NCBI GenBank assembly: GCA_934589225.1
Contig: CAKTNS010000008.1
Coordinates: 1-61,907 of the forward strand
Source of the DNA: an uncultured Oscillospiraceae bacterium
GTDB lineage: Bacteria > Bacillota > Clostridia > Oscillospirales > Oscillospiraceae
Direction: 5' to 3'
DNA: 61,907 bases
Made by a program: the position numbers and the translations under genes
In this document: positions 40,715 to 48,732 of the stretch, piece after piece
Layout: each line of letters begins with the position of its first letter
Numbering within the stretch: position 1 is the stretch's first letter
Notes under the pieces: generated by a model
What the model saw: only the letters and a program-made list of their open reading frames with translations
Told to the model about the DNA's origin: nothing
Database searches by the model: none

Positions 40715-41705
40715 AAGACGGAACGGCGGGGGAAGTTGACAGTTGACAGTGGACAGTTGACAGTTTTTTCCCAATGGACAATGGACAATTGACAATTGAC
40801 AATTGACAATTGACAATTATTGGAGCGACGGACGTGTCCGCTTTTGAAATCCGTTGGTTCAAAAATACACCCATCAGCGAAACCGTAGGGGCGGCAATCT
40901 GCCGCCCGCCACGTCCCGAATATAACCTGTGCGGTTGAATGGTATTACGCAATGTAGCGGCGATGATTCATCGCCAAGCAACGTCCCGAATACAACCTGT
41001 GCGGATGAATGGAGACACTCACCGGCATGCCTGTAGGGGCAGCTAATCTGCCGCCCGCTACGTCCCGAATACAACCCGTGTGGTTGAATGGTATCACGTA
41101 ATGTAGCGGCGATGATTCATCGCCAAGCAACGTCCCGAATACAACCTGTGCGGACAAAACGGAACCCACCCCCCGACATGTCATCCCGACCGAAATGAAA
41201 TGGAGTGGAGGGATCTACTCAAGTTGCAAGCTTTACCTTACGCAGGTTATTTTTGCTGCTTGGGTAGATTCCTCCACTCCGCTGACGCGACCGTCGGAAT
41301 GACATACGTTTTTGCTTTGATTGTAGCAGACACCAACGTACCACAATTCTGGCTTACGCCAGATGGCGGCAGATTGCCGCCGCTACACCGGATTCGTCCA
41401 TTGTGGTACCGTTTAGTTGAAACGGCTCAAAGGTCGAAACGTGGCGGGCGGCAGATTGCCGCCCCTACATGCACATTGGTAAGCGGTACCATTCATCCGC
41501 ACAGGTTATAATTGCAACGTTGCATGGTGGTGCTCCGCGCAGCGAATCAAAATCTATTGATTGCCGGGGGCAATCACACCATGATTCCACCGATGAATCA
41601 TCGCCGCTACATTGCGTGGTTTCATTCAACTGCACAGGTTATACATCCAACGCAGCGGGCGGCAGATTGCCGCCCCTACATGCCGTCGAAATGTGGTACT
41701 CTTTG
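40715..41705. repeat. Repeat locus 3 (about 1 kb of mixed repeat modules)
   Basis: This gap between convergent genes begins with a heptad array (40734-40820: about four AGTTGAC-type then seven AATTGAC-type units). A GCGACGGACGTGTCCG module (40822-40890) follows, then alternating GC palindromes (40887-40915, 41033-41062, 41362-41388, 41443-41470, 41657-41681), GGCGATGATTCATCGCC palindromes (40952-40980, 41102-41130, partial 41591-41610) and ATACAACCTGTGCGGTTGAATGG modules. One ATGTCAT unit sits at 41178-41305. A CTCCGCGCAGCGAATC module (41530-41580) recurs at 61270. No plausible gene was found. Confidence 0.85.
41178..41305. repeat. 128-bp unit with ATGTCATTCCGA-type inverted ends, copy 2
   Basis: Left end ATGTCATCCCGA (one mismatch), right end TCGGAATGACAT. 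The interior again holds an inverted GGAGTGGAGG/CCTCCACTCC pair and a TTGCAAGCTTTACCTTACG core shared with copies 1, 4 and 5. Confidence 0.8.
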
Positions 41706-41711
41706 CCAAGC

Positions 41712-41744
41712 AAAAAAGCACACGGTGACCCCGTGTGCTTTTTG
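41712..41744 (-). terminator. Terminator of the DUF1576 gene
   Basis: AAAAAAGCACACGG and CCGTGTGCTTTTTG form a stem with a T-run on the minus strand, just after the stop at 41755. Confidence 0.88.
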
Positions 41745-41754
41745 TTGGAGATTT

Positions 41755-43095
41755 TTACTTCTTGCCGTTCCTGTTCTGGAGGCGCTGCTCTCTTGTGGGG
41801 AGCAGGTCTTCTACGGTGGGCATCAGCAGCAGGCAGATGAAGGCTGCGGTGAGGCCGCCGTTGTACAGGCAGTAGCCGCCGTGGAGGGCGGGAACGGAGG
41901 TGACCAGCAGGAAGTGGAGGATGCCGGCGAAGAAGCCGACCACAGGGCCGTATTTATCCACGATGGGGGTCATGCCGTTGGAGTAGCAGGCGCCGATCAG
42001 GATGGCCTGGGCGTTGATGACGTAGGCGAAGTTCCCTCCGGCCACGCCGGAAAAATGGGACATGATGGGGGAGGCCACCAGGTAGCCCAGCAGCATGGGC
42101 CAGGCGTTTAAAGGGTGGGAGCCGGAGTTGCAGGTGCAGAGCATGCAGAACATGACACCGAAGGTGGCACCGTTGAAGGTGGCCCCCACCAGGTTGTAAT
42201 AGCCCAGGATAAACAGGCCAAAGACACCGAAGTTCATCAGGAACATGTCATTGCCGAAGCTGCCCGTAATGCTCATATTCCGCTTCTTATTGGAGATGAA
42301 GCCCCAGTAGGCCTTGGGGGTGCAGCCCATGGCCAGGGCGGCCAGGATGGCAAGGCCAAAGAGCACGCAGCAGAAGAGGTTGGCCCCAAACCGGGAGGCC
42401 ACCTTCAGGGTCTCCGCCCCGGGAGCGCCCGGGAGCTGCACACCCAGGGTGGTAAAGAGGATGGCCTGGAGGATGAAGGCACCCATGCCCACAGGCAGGG
42501 CGGCGTTATACAGGTTGTAGCCCTTGTGGACATTGGGGGCGTGGGTCAGCCCCGCGGGGATGAAGAAGCCGCTGACAAGGCCTACCACAATGGCCAGCGC
42601 CGCCCCCTGGGGGGTGAAGCCCACGGCAGACTCATAGGGATAGCGGGTGAGCAGATCGGAAATCAGGGGGGCAATGCCGGTGGTAAAGAGCATGGCGGAC
42701 ACGTAGTTCTTCATGGGCCGCTTTTTCACCACGCAGTAGAGCATGGTGCCGAACACCGTGGGCCAGATGTTCAGAATGTCGATGCCCCAGGAGCCGAAGC
42801 CCACGGTGAGCATAATGGCCAGGGTGGCCACGTTGTTGAGCTCCGCCCGGAAGATGCGGTATAGCCCCAGACAGGCCAGGGTCACGAGACCCATGTTGAA
42901 GAAGGTGGCGCTGTAGCCGCCGACTGCAAAGTAGTTGGTGGGGATCTTGCAGGGCTGGATCAGAATCTGCACCATGCCCTCAAACAGGTAGGCCCGGTCC
43001 GGCGCGACCAGGGACGCAATGAGAAAGGCCAGGGAAAAGAGCAGGAAAAACAGAGTGAGAAAGTTATTCTCAGGGAGATTCTTGATTTTTTTCAT
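41755..43095 (-). CDS. DUF1576 membrane protein
   Basis: A 446-residue integral membrane protein with about 10-12 helices that fits the DUF1576 family as I recall it. Distinct segments are KIPTNYFAVGGYSATFFNMG, LTVGFGSWGIDILNIWP, LTHAPNVHKGYNLYNAALPV and CSNSGSHPLNAWPMLLGY-like CTCNSGSHPLNAWP. The two halves look alike (GGYSATFFN and HKGYNLYNA; GGYCLYNGG near the end), as in transporters with inverted repeats. Function is unknown. It is downstream of the formate channel but separated by a strong terminator, with GGAAGGA before its own ATG. Confidence 0.8.
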   Translation of the reverse strand: MKKIKNLPENNFLTLFFLLFSLAFLIASLVAPDRAYLFEGMVQILIQPCKIPTNYFAVGGYSATFFNMGLVTLACLGLYRIFRAELNNVATLAIMLTVGFGSWGIDILNIWPTVFGTMLYCVVKKRPMKNYVSAMLFTTGIAPLISDLLTRYPYESAVGFTPQGAALAIVVGLVSGFFIPAGLTHAPNVHKGYNLYNAALPVGMGAFILQAILFTTLGVQLPGAPGAETLKVASRFGANLFCCVLFGLAILAALAMGCTPKAYWGFISNKKRNMSITGSFGNDMFLMNFGVFGLFILGYYNLVGATFNGATFGVMFCMLCTCNSGSHPLNAWPMLLGYLVASPIMSHFSGVAGGNFAYVINAQAILIGACYSNGMTPIVDKYGPVVGFFAGILHFLLVTSVPALHGGYCLYNGGLTAAFICLLLMPTVEDLLPTREQRLQNRNGKK

Positions 43096-43132
43096 AGTTC
43101 CTTCCGATCATAAAGCAATAAAGTAAAGGAAA

Positions 43133-43173
43133 GCCGCCTCAGAAGTTCTCACGGAAAGAACTTCTGGGGCGGC
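43133..43173 (-). terminator. Terminator of the fhs-fchA-folD-formate channel operon
   Basis: GCCGCCTCAGAAGTTCT and AGAACTTCTGGGGCGGC form a 17-bp stem with one wobble. On the minus strand it is followed by TTTCCTTTACTTT. Confidence 0.88.
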
Positions 43174-43187
43174 CAAAAACAAACGGG

Positions 43188-44000
43188 TCAGGCGTTGGAC
43201 TTGCGGACGTAGCAATACCACATCAGCAGGGCAACGGAGCAGCCGCCGACCATGTTGCCCAGGGTCACGGGCAGCATATTTCCTGCAAAGTACCGTCCCC
43301 AGGTCAGGGCCTCAAAGGCGGCACCTTCGGCATAGAACTGCTTGGCGAACAGTCCCAGCATGCAGTAGGTCATGTCGGCAATGGAGTGATTAAAGCCGCA
43401 GGTCACGAAGTAGCATACGGGAATCCAGGCACCCAGCACCCGGCTGACGCCATCCTTCCCCGCAAGGCTCATGAGAACCCCCAGGGTCACCAGGATGTTG
43501 CACAGCACGCCCATGAAGAAGGCGTTCTGGAAGGGCATGGAAACCTTGCCCTGGGCCACCTTCATAGAGGCGATGGCCAGAGCGTTGGCGGTGTCGCCGT
43601 TGGCGGCGTTCAGCCAGCCGAACCGGGCGCACAGGAAGCTCAGGAGCATGGAGCCCAGGAAATTGCCCAGGTATACCACGACCCAGTTCCGCAGCATCCC
43701 GGAAACCGTTGCTTTTTTGTCCAACACGGAAATAAAGATCAGGGTGTTGCCGGTGAACAGCTCGGCCCCGGTCAGGATCACGGTACCCAGACCGAAAGCA
43801 AAGAGGATGCCGGAGATCATCCGCACGGTGGAGTTGCCCACCACCGTGTAGGTGGCCATATTGGTCACCACGGAGGGAATACCGATGAGGAAGCCTGCCA
43901 GAATACCCAGCAGCAGCATTTTAGAAACGGGCAGCTTGGTTTTGCCTGCCCCAGCCGCGGAGTAGTTATTGGCTGCCTCCGCCATGGTAAACAGATTCAT
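43188..44000 (-). CDS. focA: Formate/nitrite transporter family channel
   Basis: A 270-residue FNT-family membrane protein with six helices that should pass formate (or another small monocarboxylate). Family blocks are GAELFTGNTLIF (pore loop), NWVVVYLGNFLGS and CGFNHSIADMTYC, where the pore His is conserved (FNHSIADM). It is the fourth gene of the operon, 15 bases after folD. Together with formate-THF ligase this implies formate import for one-carbon units, or export in the reverse direction. Naming it focA rests on context. Confidence 0.9.
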   Translation of the reverse strand: MNLFTMAEAANNYSAAGAGKTKLPVSKMLLLGILAGFLIGIPSVVTNMATYTVVGNSTVRMISGILFAFGLGTVILTGAELFTGNTLIFISVLDKKATVSGMLRNWVVVYLGNFLGSMLLSFLCARFGWLNAANGDTANALAIASMKVAQGKVSMPFQNAFFMGVLCNILVTLGVLMSLAGKDGVSRVLGAWIPVCYFVTCGFNHSIADMTYCMLGLFAKQFYAEGAAFEALTWGRYFAGNMLPVTLGNMVGGCSVALLMWYCYVRKSNA

Positions 44001-44015
44001 AGAAATCGTCCTTTC

Positions 44016-44894
44016 TTAAAGACGCTTTTCCGCAGCCTCCACAACGTGCTTCATCAGTACGGAGGTGGTTACGCTGCCTACACCGCCGGGAACGGGGGTG
44101 ATGGCGTCAACGATGGGTTCCACCTCGGCAAAACAGGCATCACCGGCGATACCGCCCAGGCCGCCCTTGGCGTTGGGCTTGTTGGCATCCCAGTTGATGG
44201 AAACGTCAATGACCACCTGGCCGGGCCGGACATAGTCCTTGGTCAGGGAGTTCAGCACACCGGCGGCAGACACGATGATGTCCGCATTCTTGCAGATTTC
44301 CGCGGTATTCACGGTCTTGGTGTGGCAAACGGTAACGGTGGCGTTCTTGCCCATGAGCATCATGGCGGCGGGCTTGCCCACGACCAAGCTCCGGCCGATG
44401 ACCACGGCGTTCTTGCCCTTGCAGTCAATGCCGTAGAAATCCAGGATCTCCATGCAGGCGGCGGGGGTGCAGGGGGCATAGCCCAGGTCCAGGCCTTCAA
44501 AGACACCGGCGTTGGACATATGGGTCATGCAGTCCACGTCCTTCTTGGGGTCAAGACGGTTGCAGATCTCGTTCTGGTCGGCCTTCAGGTGCTTGGGCAG
44601 GGGCCGGAACATCAGCACGCCGTGGATGGAATCGTCAGCATTCACCTGGTCGATGACCTCCAGGACCTGCTCCTTGGTGGCGTTCTCAGGAAGCTCGAAC
44701 TTCTTCACTTCCACGCCCACCAGCTCGGCACGCTTCATGGCGCCCTTTTCATAGCTCAGGTCACTGGGGTTGGCACCCACGCGGACAATGCCCAGGGTGG
44801 GGGCAACGCCCTTTTCACGCAGGGCAGCGGTACGGGTTTGCAGATTGGCGTTCAGGGCATCGGTAACTTCCTTGCCCAGCAGCAGTTTTGCCAT
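44016..44894 (-). CDS. folD: Methylenetetrahydrofolate dehydrogenase/methenyl-THF cyclohydrolase
   Basis: FolD (292 residues) interconverts 5,10-methylene-, methenyl- and 10-formyl-THF. The active-site block SYEKGAMKRAELVGV carries the conserved Tyr-x-x-x-Lys. PKKDVDCMTHMSNAG and the Rossmann segment NAVVIGRSLVVGKPAAMML follow, then VIDVSINWD and TPVPGGVGSVTTSVLMKH at the end. The start at 44894 follows AGGAGG; the frame is open to 44957. It is the third gene of the fhs operon. The product bridges the folate pool made by fhs with reduced C1 donors. Confidence 0.95.
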   Translation of the reverse strand: MAKLLLGKEVTDALNANLQTRTAALREKGVAPTLGIVRVGANPSDLSYEKGAMKRAELVGVEVKKFELPENATKEQVLEVIDQVNADDSIHGVLMFRPLPKHLKADQNEICNRLDPKKDVDCMTHMSNAGVFEGLDLGYAPCTPAACMEILDFYGIDCKGKNAVVIGRSLVVGKPAAMMLMGKNATVTVCHTKTVNTAEICKNADIIVSAAGVLNSLTKDYVRPGQVVIDVSINWDANKPNAKGGLGGIAGDACFAEVEPIVDAITPVPGGVGSVTTSVLMKHVVEAAEKRL

Positions 44895-44916
44895 AATGGT
44901 AGTTCCTCCTAATAAA

Positions 44917-45537
44917 TTACTGACCGAAAAGGGCCTTGACGGAATTGAAGATCTCATCAGCCATGGGGACGTATTTATTCAGCATGTCGTTGGCCTTGGT
45001 GTTGAGTTCTTCGGCGGTGGCCCGGTTTTTCAGGCTCTTGGTGTTGATAAACACATTCAGGGAAGCGGCCTGCAAAGCGGCCTTGCAGCATACGGCGGCG
45101 CAGCCCGCATCGGAAACAGCCAGACGGCTGCCCTTGGCGGCAAACACGGCCACATACTCGATGGCCTGGCAGCTCAGCTCCATAATGTGCATGGGAACGG
45201 CGCAGGCGGTAACGGTGGCTTCCTCCAGAACGGTGTCCCGGTTGGGGTCATCCTTGGGGATGCCGTAGGCCTTGGCCAGGGGTACGAAGCCCTTGTCGTC
45301 AGCCTCTACCTGATCAAGAAGCTCGGTTTGCAGGGCATCGCACTTGGCTTTCAGAGCCACGATTTCCTCCTGCACATCGGCATACTTCTTTTTGCCAACG
45401 GTGAGAGAGCCGACCATATTGCCCAGGGCGGTGCCGATGGCGCCAACCAGGGCGGCAGCGCCGCCGCCGCCGGGGGCGGGGGCATCGGAGGCCAGGACCT
45501 CTACAAACTTGCGGCAGGTTTCCATGGTCATATCCAT
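44917..45537 (-). CDS. fchA: Formimidoyl-THF cyclodeaminase-type cyclohydrolase
   Basis: A 206-residue, all-helical FTCD_C-family protein (FchA) that converts methenyl- and formyl- or formimino-THF. The N-terminal MDMTMETCRKFVEVLASDAP then APGGGGAAALVGAIGTALGN is the family signature, followed by MVGSLTVGKKKYADVQEEI. It lies between fhs and folD in the order seen in purine-fermenting and acetogenic Clostridia. GGAG is upstream of the ATG. Because folD also has cyclohydrolase activity, a formimino-specific role is possible, but no histidine- or purine-degradation genes are adjacent. Confidence 0.92.
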   Translation of the reverse strand: MDMTMETCRKFVEVLASDAPAPGGGGAAALVGAIGTALGNMVGSLTVGKKKYADVQEEIVALKAKCDALQTELLDQVEADDKGFVPLAKAYGIPKDDPNRDTVLEEATVTACAVPMHIMELSCQAIEYVAVFAAKGSRLAVSDAGCAAVCCKAALQAASLNVFINTKSLKNRATAEELNTKANDMLNKYVPMADEIFNSVKALFGQ

Positions 45538-45615
45538 AGGGGGTTACTCCTTTTTTCTTATAATGGTACGCAAAGAACGCGCAGACGGCGGGGGCCGCCT
45601 GCGCGAAATTTTGGA

Positions 45616-47292
45616 TTAGAACAGGCCGCTGATCTTGCCGTCCTCGTCCACATCGATGCGCTCGGCAGCGGGGACCTTGGGAAGACCGGGCATGGTCATG
45701 ATCTCACCGGTCAGGGCAACCAGGAAGCCGGCACCGGCGGAAACCTTGACGTTCCGGACGGTTACGGTGAAGCCGGTAGGCGCACCCAGCTTGGTCTGAT
45801 CGTCAGAGAAGGAATACTGGGTCTTGGCCATGCAGATGGGCATCTTGTCGTAGCCCAGCTCGGTCAGGGTCTTGATCTGCTTCTCGGCATTGGCGGTGAA
45901 GGTCACGCCGTCGCCGTGGTAGATCTTCTTGACAATGGCTTCGATCTTGTCCTTGATGGGAGCGTCCGCGTCATAGCTGAAGGTGAAGTCGTTGGGCTGC
46001 TCGCACAGACGGATGACTTCCTTGCCCAGCTCGATGCCGCCTTCGCCGCCCTTGCCCCAAACTTCGGACAGAGCAACGTTGACGCCCAGAGCCTTGCACT
46101 TCTCCTCAACCAGCTTCAGCTCGGCCTCGGTGTCCTGGGGGAAGCGGTTGATGGCAACCACGCAGGGCAGCTTGTAAACCTGGGTGATGTTCTCCACGTG
46201 CCGCAGCAGGTTGGGCAGGCCCTTTTCCAGAGCTTCCAGGTTCTCAAGACCCGTTTCGGCCTTGGGAACGCCGCCGTTGTACTTGAGGGCACGGACGGTG
46301 GCAACCAGAACCACGCAGCTGGGCTTCAGACCGGCCATCCGGCACTTGATGTCCAGGAACTTCTCAGCGCCCAGGTCCGCGCCGAAGCCGGCCTCGGTGA
46401 CGGTGTAGTCAGACAGCTTCAGAGCGATCTTGGTAGCGGTGACGGAGTTGCAGCCGTGGGCAATGTTGGCGAAAGGTCCGCCGTGAACGAAAGCGGGGGT
46501 GTGCTCCAGAGTCTGAACCAGGTTGGGCTTCAGAGCGTCCTTCAGCAGAGCGGCCATAGCGCCCTGAGCGTTCAGGTCACCGGCGGTAACGGGCTTGCCG
46601 TCACGGGTGTAAGCGACCACCAGACGGGACAGACGCAGCTTCAGGTCGTTGATGTCGGAAGCCAGGCACAGAACAGCCATGACTTCGGAAGCCACGGTGA
46701 TGTCGTAGCCGTCCTCACGGGGCATGCCGTTGGTCTTGCCGCCCAGGCCGTCCACGACGAAGCGGAGCTGACGGTCGTTCATATCGACGCAGCGGCGCCA
46801 TACGATCTGGCGGGGGTCGATGTTCAGAGCGTTGCCCTGATAGATGTGGTTATCCAGCATAGCGGCCAGCAGGTTGTTGGCAGCGCCGATGGCGTGGAAG
46901 TCACCGGTAAAGTGCAGGTTGATGTCCTCCATGGGGACGACCTGTGCGTAGCCGCCGCCGGCAGCGCCGCCCTTAACGCCAAACACAGGTCCGAGGGAGG
47001 GCTCACGCAGAGCCACCAGAACGTTCTTGCCCAGCTTCCGCATGCCGTCAGCCAGACCAACAGTGGTAGTGGTCTTGCCTTCACCGGCGGGGGTGGGGTT
47101 GATAGCGGTGACCAGGATCAGCTTTCCGTTGGGCTTGTCAGCCTTGTCCTTGAGAATGCTGTAGTCCACCTTGGCCTTGTACTTGCCGTACTGTTCCAGG
47201 TACTTTTCGTCCACACCGGCGATCTTCGCGATCTCGGTGATGGGCTCCATTACGGTTTCCTGTGCGATTTCGATGTCAGTTTTGAATGCCAT
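45616..47292 (-). CDS. fhs: Formate--tetrahydrofolate ligase
   Basis: Fhs (558 residues) joins formate to THF with ATP, giving 10-formyl-THF. The nucleotide motif TPAGEGKTTTTVGLADGM is near residues 64-81, EPSLGPVFGVKGGAAGGGYA follows, then LHFTGDFHAIGAANNLLAA and the C-terminal MPGLPKVPAAERIDVDEDG. AAGGAG lies ahead of ATG 47292, which is preferred to the TTG nine bases upstream. It is first in the operon with fchA, folD and the formate channel. A perfect -35 box and a short structured leader precede it. Confidence 0.96.
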   Translation of the reverse strand: MAFKTDIEIAQETVMEPITEIAKIAGVDEKYLEQYGKYKAKVDYSILKDKADKPNGKLILVTAINPTPAGEGKTTTTVGLADGMRKLGKNVLVALREPSLGPVFGVKGGAAGGGYAQVVPMEDINLHFTGDFHAIGAANNLLAAMLDNHIYQGNALNIDPRQIVWRRCVDMNDRQLRFVVDGLGGKTNGMPREDGYDITVASEVMAVLCLASDINDLKLRLSRLVVAYTRDGKPVTAGDLNAQGAMAALLKDALKPNLVQTLEHTPAFVHGGPFANIAHGCNSVTATKIALKLSDYTVTEAGFGADLGAEKFLDIKCRMAGLKPSCVVLVATVRALKYNGGVPKAETGLENLEALEKGLPNLLRHVENITQVYKLPCVVAINRFPQDTEAELKLVEEKCKALGVNVALSEVWGKGGEGGIELGKEVIRLCEQPNDFTFSYDADAPIKDKIEAIVKKIYHGDGVTFTANAEKQIKTLTELGYDKMPICMAKTQYSFSDDQTKLGAPTGFTVTVRNVKVSAGAGFLVALTGEIMTMPGLPKVPAAERIDVDEDGKISGLF

Positions 47293-47453
47293 GTTGATCA
47301 ATCTCCTTGTATTGTGTAATCGGCTCCCTCGCCGTGAGTGTGGCTCGGGTGCATACAGGACTTATGCGGGTCGCCGTTGAAATGGGTTACCGCACGTTTC
47401 TTTCGGTACTTTCGTACTGAAAGAAGAATAGCACTTTTTGGGTTTTCTGTCAA
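47293..47453 (-). promoter_or_regulatory. Promoter and structured leader of fhs
   Basis: On the minus strand TTGACA (47453-47448) and TATTCT (47430-47425) have a 17-base spacer. The transcript should begin within a few bases of CTTTCAGTAC-GAAA-GTACCGAAAG (about 47423-47400), a 10-bp stem closed by a GNRA tetraloop. About 105 further bases precede the ATG. I could not fit them to the THF or ZTP riboswitch consensus. Confidence 0.6.
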
Positions 47454-47599
47454 TAGTTCTGATGCAATTTTATGATTTATGACAGATTCAACAAAGAATT
47501 TCCAAACAAAAGGAACGTTATTTGTGCATATTTTAGCTCTTTAAATTATCGATAAAAAAGTACCGAGAATGCGGAAAAACAGCAAAATAGAAGGGGGTT

Positions 47600-48440
47600 T
47601 AAAAGAGAAAAAGGGGGATTTTTGCCATGGAGAGTAGGGGCGGCAATCTGCCGACTGCTGTGTTGCGAATACAACCTGTGGGGTTGAATGGTACTTCCCA
47701 AAAGCACGGTACAAAAGCTTCCCTTGGGGGAAGCTGGCTAGCCTGGGCGAGCCTGATGAGGGAATGCGGTACAGCCTGAAATATTGCACAAACAATGGGC
47801 GAATCCGTAGAAACGTATCAACATTGTCATTCCGCCCGAGTGAAATCTGTTCTTTATTGGCGGCTTGTCCGCCTATATAATTACCTATCCTTACCTAACC
47901 TATCCTGTGTCCACGACCCGTCCACGAGAAGTTGACAGCCCGTGGACGAACCGTTGACGTTTTTCGTATCGTTCAATCGACAGATCTTATTCTCGTCAAA
48001 TTCAAGCATTTCCCACTGTTTCCTCCGAGCCCCTAAAGAATCCCCTGTCGCTCGGAATGACATGTCGGGAGGCGGGGCCTTTTTGTCCGCACAGGTTATA
48101 TTCGAAACGTGGCGGGCGGCAGATTGCCGCCCCTACATACGCAACCCCTCTGCGCCTATTGTTCCTACAATGCGGAACGTGGTACCGCGCCTCATCCACC
48201 GCCTATGGCGGTCCCCCTTCCCCGAAGGGGAAGGTTATGGGCGTGGTTCCATTCATCCGCACGGGTTATATTCGAAACGCACCCGGAACGGCACATAGGC
48301 CGTTCCCTACGGTTTCGCTGATTGGTGGATTCTTTAACCGGCGTATTTCAAAAACGGACACGTCCGTCGCTCAATAATTGTCAATTGTCCATTGTCAATT
48401 TTGAAAAAACTGTCAACTGTCAACTGTTAACTCCCCCAAA
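47600..48440. repeat. Repeat locus 4
   Basis: This gap between the fhs promoter and the 97-aa gene contains a GC palindrome remnant (47635-47660) and a CTTGGGGGAAGCTGG module (47717-47760). It also holds an expanded ATGTCAT unit (47825-48063), a GC palindrome (48108-48138), CCTTCCCCGAAGGGGAAGG (48218-48240), the CGGACACGTCCG module in reverse (48287-48374) and a heptad array (48375-48432). The module order is roughly the mirror image of locus 3. From about 47454 to 47600 the sequence is AT-rich with nothing recognisable. Confidence 0.82.
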
Positions 48441-48713
48441 GTATCCCGCCTCCAGAAGCCTTGTCAGCGCCACTGTGGCCTGGTCGTCGGTGAAGAGGGC
48501 GGTGAAGCGGGGGTCTACGGCCAGGGCTTCCAGGGAGAGGTTCAGGGCGCCTTTTTGGGCCAGGGCCTGGAAGCCGTCGCTGGTGCGGTTGCCGGAGAGT
48601 AGGTATTGGGCGGTTTTGAGGGCCCGGGCCGGGTCAATGGGGCGCATTTTGACCCCCAGCTCCTGGGCTTTTTCTCGGTTTTTCTGCCATGCGGCAATGA
48701 ATTTTTCTTCCAT
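48420..48713 (-). CDS. Small protein of unknown function (97 aa), ending inside a repeat
   Basis: I do not recognise a family. The protein starts MEEKFIAAWQKNREKAQELG, continues with RALKTAQYLLSGNRTSDGFQ and LAQKGALNLSLEALAVDPRF, and is predicted all-helical and soluble. GC-rich codon use matches the window. ATG 48713 has AAAGGA ten bases upstream; ATG 48731 is an alternative. It lies 20 bases after the transglutaminase gene on the same strand and is probably its last operon partner. Its stop codon (48420-48422) falls within the heptad array, so the final residues (GGVNS) may be a tail created by the repeat, and the original C-terminus may have been lost. Confidence 0.6.
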   Translation of the reverse strand: MEEKFIAAWQKNREKAQELGVKMRPIDPARALKTAQYLLSGNRTSDGFQALAQKGALNLSLEALAVDPRFTALFTDDQATVALTRLLEAGYFGGVNS

Positions 48714-48732
48714 AGGGCGGGTTCCTTTCATT

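Noticed and set aside
40715..41705. A CRISPR array
   Set aside because: Repeats are of several kinds, irregularly spaced and in both orientations, with no unique spacers of constant length and no cas genes.
44770..47319. A plus-strand open frame of 849 codons
   Set aside because: It is antisense to fchA and fhs, whose family motifs are unmistakable.
47293..47400. A THF or ZTP riboswitch ahead of fhs
   Set aside because: Position is right, but the conserved core sequences of either class could not be found by eye.
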